Below, piece by piece: positions 38,008 to 42,476 of a DNA stretch of 42,476 nucleotides. The position numbers were made by a program, and so were the translations under genes. Under the pieces are notes generated by a model. That model saw only the letters and a list, made by a program, of their open reading frames with translations, searched no databases and was not told the DNA's origin. This DNA comes from Amylibacter sp. (lineage in GTDB: Bacteria; Pseudomonadota; Alphaproteobacteria; Rhodobacterales; Rhodobacteraceae): positions 1 to 42,476 of the forward strand of contig JAESRV010000003.1 in assembly GCA_016764475.1 (NCBI GenBank), read 5' to 3'. Positions within the stretch are counted from its first letter, which is position 1, and each line of letters opens with the position of its first letter.

Positions 38008-39387
38008 TTAACTGATCAATCCCAACAACTGATCCAGCGAAGCCTTGGCATCCCCATAAAGCATCCGCGTGTTTTCTTTAAAGAACAGCGGGTTCTCAAT
38101 GCCTGAATAGCCTGTGCCTTGCCCGCGTTTAGACACGATCACAGACTTGGCTTTCCACACTTCCAACACCGGCATACCCGCGATGGGGCTGTTGGGGTCT
38201 TCTTGGGCGGCAGGGTTGACGATGTCGTTTGACCCGATGATCATCACCACGTCCGTTTCAGGGAAATCGTCGTTGATCTCATCCATTTCCAGCACGATGT
38301 CGTAGGGCACTTTAGCCTCGGCCAGAAGCACATTCATGTGGCCGGGCAGACGGCCCGCAACCGGGTGAATGCCAAAACGCACGGTCTTGCCTTTGGCCCG
38401 CAAACGCCGTGTTAGTTCGGATACCGATTGCTGTGCCTGTGCTACGGCCATGCCGTAGCCGGGCACGATGATCACCGATGATGCATCTTCCAGCTGTGCG
38501 GCCACAGTGGCGGCATCGGTTGCAATCATCTCGCCGTCGATTTCCATCGCGGGGCCGGTTGCACCGCCAAAGCCGCCCAGGATCACAGAGATGAAACTGC
38601 GGTTCATCGCCTTGCACATGATGTACGACAGGATTGCCCCTGATGACCCCACCAGCGCACCTGTGACGATCAGCAGATCGTTGCCCAAAAGGAAGCCAGT
38701 TGCCGCCGCTGCCCAACCTGAATAGCTGTTCAGCATCGACACCACCACGGGCATATCCGCCCCGCCAATCGCGGCCACAAGATGCGCGCCCACCGCAAAT
38801 GCGATGATCAGCATCAGGTATAATGTCCAACTGCCAGAACCGCCCATATACAGGGTCAGCAGGATCAAGCTGATTACCACGGCAGCCCCGTTCAACACGT
38901 GACGACCGGGCAAGATCAGGGCTTTGCCGTCCAGTTTACCTGCCAGTTTCCCGTAGGCGATGATGGAACCCGTGAATGTGATCGCCCCGATGAAGACGCC
39001 GATGAAAATCTCGACCTCATGGATTGAAACCTCGGCCCCTGTCAGACCGTGGGTGCCGACCATGTCGGAATTCAGCCCGATAAAGACCGCCGCCAAGCCG
39101 ACAAAGCTGTGCAATGCGGCCACAAGTTGCGGCATTTCGGTCATTTCAACCCGTTTGGCAACAGTGGCACCAAGGAAGGCACCGACACCCATCAATGGGA
39201 TCAATATCATATATGACCAACCGCCCACACCGGGGCCAAACACGGTTGCGAACACGGCAATAGCCATGCCGATAATGCCGAACCAAACAGCCCGTTTGGC
39301 TTTTTCCTGATCACTCAACCCGCCCAAAGCAAGGATGAACAATACCGATGCAGCGATATAGGCCGCCGTGACAATTCCTGCGCTCAT
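38008..39387 (-). CDS. pntB: NAD(P) transhydrogenase subunit beta
   Basis: [99 protein letters not shown]. Confidence 0.97.
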   Translation of the reverse strand: MSAGIVTAAYIAASVLFILALGGLSDQEKAKRAVWFGIIGMAIAVFATVFGPGVGGWSYMILIPLMGVGAFLGATVAKRVEMTEMPQLVAALHSFVGLAAVFIGLNSDMVGTHGLTGAEVSIHEVEIFIGVFIGAITFTGSIIAYGKLAGKLDGKALILPGRHVLNGAAVVISLILLTLYMGGSGSWTLYLMLIIAFAVGAHLVAAIGGADMPVVVSMLNSYSGWAAAATGFLLGNDLLIVTGALVGSSGAILSYIMCKAMNRSFISVILGGFGGATGPAMEIDGEMIATDAATVAAQLEDASSVIIVPGYGMAVAQAQQSVSELTRRLRAKGKTVRFGIHPVAGRLPGHMNVLLAEAKVPYDIVLEMDEINDDFPETDVVMIIGSNDIVNPAAQEDPNSPIAGMPVLEVWKAKSVIVSKRGQGTGYSGIENPLFFKENTRMLYGDAKASLDQLLGLIS

Positions 39388-39397
39388 ATCATCACCC

Positions 39398-40966
39398 TCA
39401 AGACTTTTGGAACATTTGCAACATGCGGTTGGTGACCATAAAGCCGCCGACGATGTTGATGGTTGCGATTAAAATGCTGATGCCTGCCAGTACGGTGACA
39501 ATAAAGCCCTGACCGCCGATTTGCAGTAAGGCGCCCAGTATGATAATGCCTGAAATGGCATTGGTTATTGCCATAAGCGGCGTATGCAATGCGTGGCTAA
39601 CTTTCCAGATCACTTGGAAGCCGATGAAACATGACAGCACAAATACGATGAAATGCTGCATGAAAGATGCAGGCGCATAGGCCCCGATCAACAGCATCAA
39701 AAGGCCGCCACCGATAAGCACCATGGTTTGTTGTTTACCTGCTTGCAAAGCTGCCGCTGCCTCTTCCGCTTTGATCTCTTCCGCAGTTTTTTCAGGGGCT
39801 TTCGGTTTTTGCGCCGCGATTGCCTGAATTTTGGGCGGTGGTGGCGGGAAGGTGATTTTACCCTTATAGGTGGCCGTGGCACCCCGAATGACATCATCCT
39901 TCATGTCATGCTTTAGTTTGCCGTCCTTATTGGGTGTCAAATCCGTCATCATATGGCGGATATTGGTGGCATAAAGCGTGGACGATTGGGCGGCCATGCG
40001 TGCGGGCAGATCAGTATAACCGATGATGGTTACACCGTTATCCGTGACGATTTTTTCGTCCGCAACGGTCAGATCGCAGTTGCCACCACGCTCGGCGGCC
40101 AGATCGACAATAACCGAACCCGGTTTCATCGCGGCAACCATATCTTTCAGCCACAGCTTTGGTGCGTCCCGTCCCGGGATCAGGGCTGTGGTGATGACAA
40201 TATCTATGTCAGGGGCAAGTTCGCGGAACTTTTCCAACTGCTTTTCACGGAAAATCGGGCTGGAAGGGGCGGCGTAACCCCCTGTTGCGGCACCGTCTTG
40301 TTGGTCTTCCTCAAACTCAAGAAACACAAATTCGGCACCCATGCTTTCGATCTGTTCGGCCACTTCGGGGCGCACATCAAAGGCAAAAACCATCGCCCCC
40401 ATAGATTGCGCGGCGCCGATGGCGGCCAATCCAGCAACCCCTGCCCCTACAACCAGAATTTTGGCAGGTGGTACTTTACCAGCGGCGGTGATTTGCCCTG
40501 TGAAGAACCGTTCAAAGTTGTTGGCAGCTTCCATCACCGCGCGGTAACCCGCGATATTGGCCATGGAAGAAAGCGCGTCCATCTTCTGGGCGCGGCTGAT
40601 GCGCGGCACCATATCCATCGCGATGACATGCGCACCTTTTTTGTTGGCGGCATTCATCAGCGCCTGGTTTTGGGCGGGATAAAAGAACGAGACCAGCGTT
40701 TGACCTTTGCGCAAACGCTTGACCTCAATATCTTCAGGCGGGCGCACTTTGGCGACAATATCGACGCCCTTATACAAAGCCGCCGCCGTAGCCACAACTT
40801 TAACGCCGGCATCCTTATAGTCCTGATCCGAGAACCGCGAGGCATCGCCTGCGCCCTTCTCAATCAAACACTCATAGCCTAGTTTCTGTAATTCAATGGC
40901 AGACGCGGGCGTCATCGCCACACGGGTTTCCCCCGGGTAGATCTCTTTTGGAGTTCCAATGCGCAT
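39398..40966 (-). CDS. pntA: NAD(P) transhydrogenase subunit alpha
   Basis: [61 protein letters not shown]-terminal TM helices. Start at 40966 with AAGGAGGT upstream. Confidence 0.96.
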   Translation of the reverse strand: MRIGTPKEIYPGETRVAMTPASAIELQKLGYECLIEKGAGDASRFSDQDYKDAGVKVVATAAALYKGVDIVAKVRPPEDIEVKRLRKGQTLVSFFYPAQNQALMNAANKKGAHVIAMDMVPRISRAQKMDALSSMANIAGYRAVMEAANNFERFFTGQITAAGKVPPAKILVVGAGVAGLAAIGAAQSMGAMVFAFDVRPEVAEQIESMGAEFVFLEFEEDQQDGAATGGYAAPSSPIFREKQLEKFRELAPDIDIVITTALIPGRDAPKLWLKDMVAAMKPGSVIVDLAAERGGNCDLTVADEKIVTDNGVTIIGYTDLPARMAAQSSTLYATNIRHMMTDLTPNKDGKLKHDMKDDVIRGATATYKGKITFPPPPPKIQAIAAQKPKAPEKTAEEIKAEEAAAALQAGKQQTMVLIGGGLLMLLIGAYAPASFMQHFIVFVLSCFIGFQVIWKVSHALHTPLMAITNAISGIIILGALLQIGGQGFIVTVLAGISILIATINIVGGFMVTNRMLQMFQKS

Positions 40967-41192
40967 GACAACCTCCTTGTTCAAGCGTTGCCGTTCTGTA
41001 TTAGAATCGACAAATTTATACACAATTATTCAGCCTACCATTTAGATGACTGAAGCCTCATGCGACATTCCGACCATAAACACAAATTCTTATTCAAAAA
41101 ATTGAATACGTTGTGTTTCCAACAGGAATATTCACTGGTAACATGGCCGCACATCATATTTAATGCAACCGATAACAAAAACAGGAACGATA

Positions 41193-41618
41193 ATGGATTA
41201 TATCACTTGGGCTTACGGGCTGTTGGGCGGGCTGATGATCGGCAGTGCAGCGGCGATTTTTCTGCTGTTCAACGGCAAAATCATGGGGGCCAGCGGCATT
41301 GTTGGCGGGCTGATTGACGGCTCTGGCCGTAACACATGGGGTGAACGCTTGTTATTCATCGCAGGCCTTGTCGGGGCCCCTGCACTGCTGGGCTTGTTCA
41401 CCAAACTGCCTGAAACCAACGTGACAGATAACATCGGATTGCTGATCGTTGCTGGCCTGTTGGTGGGTGTTGGCACACGGTTGGGATCAGGCTGTACCAG
41501 CGGCCACGGGGTTTGCGGCATCTCGCGGCTTTCGCTGCGTTCGATCATTGCAACCCTTGTTTATATCGGTGCTGGTGCCGCAATTATCGTCATAGCGCGT
41601 AGTTTGGGAGTGTTGTGA
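41193..41618 (+). CDS. YeeE/YedE family membrane protein
   Basis: GGLMIGSAAAIFLLFNGKIMGASGIVGGLI; GVGTRLGSGCTSGHGVCGISRLSLRSIIAT. Confidence 0.88.
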   Translation: MDYITWAYGLLGGLMIGSAAAIFLLFNGKIMGASGIVGGLIDGSGRNTWGERLLFIAGLVGAPALLGLFTKLPETNVTDNIGLLIVAGLLVGVGTRLGSGCTSGHGVCGISRLSLRSIIATLVYIGAGAAIIVIARSLGVL

Positions 41619-42043
41619 TGAAAAATCTGGTTACACTGTTTTGCGGCGCATTATTTGGCCTGGGGCTAGTGGTGTCAGGCATGACCGATACCACAAAGGT
41701 TCAAGGCTTCCTTGATTTTTTCGGCGTATGGGACCCGACACTTGTTTTCGTTTTGGGCGGTGCCATCATCCCGATGTTCATCGCATGGCGCATTGCCGCA
41801 AAACGGGAAAAATCTGTGCTGGGCGGGTTGATCCCGCTTGCCCCCAAAACTGAATTGGATGGTTCACTAATCACAGGGGCCGTATTGTTTGGTGCAGGTT
41901 GGGGCCTGTCAGGCTTTTGCCCCGGCCCCGCATTGGCATCGTCCACATTCGGGGGCATAGGTGGCCTGACGTTTCTGGCAGCCATGCTGACGGGGATGGT
42001 GATTGCCCCGCCGATTATCCGTATGCTTAAAGCTGTGCCATAA
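41615..42043 (+). CDS. YeeE/YedE (DUF6691-type) membrane protein
   Basis: [58 protein letters not shown]. Confidence 0.88.
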   Translation: MMKNLVTLFCGALFGLGLVVSGMTDTTKVQGFLDFFGVWDPTLVFVLGGAIIPMFIAWRIAAKREKSVLGGLIPLAPKTELDGSLITGAVLFGAGWGLSGFCPGPALASSTFGGIGGLTFLAAMLTGMVIAPPIIRMLKAVP

Positions 42044-42476
42044 CGGCGTCAGACAATTCAACATTGGTGGTGACGGTTTGCACATCGTCATCATCTTCCA
42101 GGGCCTCAATCAGCTTCATCAGCTTTTCCGCCCCTTCCAGATCAAGTTCTGTGGTGATCGTTGGCTTCCAGATCAGTTTGGTGCTGGTACTTTCGCCCAA
42201 TATCACCTCAAGGGCGTTCGATACGTCGTTCAAATCAGTGTCGCCGCAATAAATATCGTGGCCGTCTTCAGAGCTTTCCACATCGTCTGCGCCGGCTTCA
42301 ATCACATGTTCAAACATGGTGTCCGCATCGGTAATATCGGCGGGATAAACCACCAGTCCTTTGCGTTCAAACATGAAAGAAACCGCACCGGTTTCGGCCA
42401 GATTACCGCCTGATTTGGTGAAGATCGAGCGCACGCTGGATGCCGTGCGGTTGCGGTTATCGGTCATCGCTTCCAC
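42027..42476 (-). CDS. YebC/PmpR-family transcriptional regulator (5' end beyond window)
   Basis: [36 protein letters not shown]...[20 protein letters not shown]-terminal part of YebC family; open to the window edge. Confidence 0.92.
   Translation of the reverse strand: MEAMTDNRNRTASSVRSIFTKSGGNLAETGAVSFMFERKGLVVYPADITDADTMFEHVIEAGADDVESSEDGHDIYCGDTDLNDVSNALEVILGESTSTKLIWKPTITTELDLEGAEKLMKLIEALEDDDDVQTVTTNVELSDAVMAQL

Noticed and set aside
39953-40882. 309-aa plus-strand ORF antisense to pntA
   Set aside because: Shadow ORF of the strongly supported pntA gene; composition (His/Arg/Gly-rich) typical of antisense frames.
1-42476. CRISPR arrays, insertion sequences or rRNA genes
   Set aside because: No regularly spaced repeats, transposase-like ORFs or rRNA sequence were recognised in the window.

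Overview
The window is a ~42.5 kb chromosomal segment that looks like a Rhodobacterales/Roseobacter-type alphaproteobacterium, judged by protein families and gene order. Left to right it holds: the right end of an integrated element (a tyrosine integrase abutting tRNA-Tyr); rlmB; a YHS-domain protein; two tandem paralogues with a GspL/PilM-like N-terminus, one with a GspC/PilP-like tail; mgtE; a TPR/glycosyltransferase-like gene coupled to a DUF6165 gene; purine catabolism genes (8-oxoguanine deaminase, OHCU decarboxylase); and an Hpt plus degenerate NtrC-family regulator pair. These are followed by a full propionyl-CoA (methylmalonyl) pathway block (prpE, mcm, Y-family polymerase, pccA, two small ORFs, pccB, divergent pccR-like regulator), an MFS pump with an alpha/beta hydrolase, a compact LLM monooxygenase / AA_synth / alpha/beta hydrolase / ALDH / TetR operon divergent from a polar amino acid-type ABC transporter, an Eco29kI-like GIY-YIG restriction-modification system, pntAB, two YeeE/YedE proteins and the 3' part of a YebC-family gene. 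The best candidate for an undescribed system is the LLM-AA_synth-hydrolase-ALDH-ABC cluster (28007-36130), whose architecture resembles the Rut ring-opening pathway without being it. Second-tier candidates are the GspL-like paralogue pair, the GAFTGA-less Hpt/NtrC pair, and the Y-family polymerase embedded in the propionate operon. All family assignments come from reading protein motifs; no database search was run.
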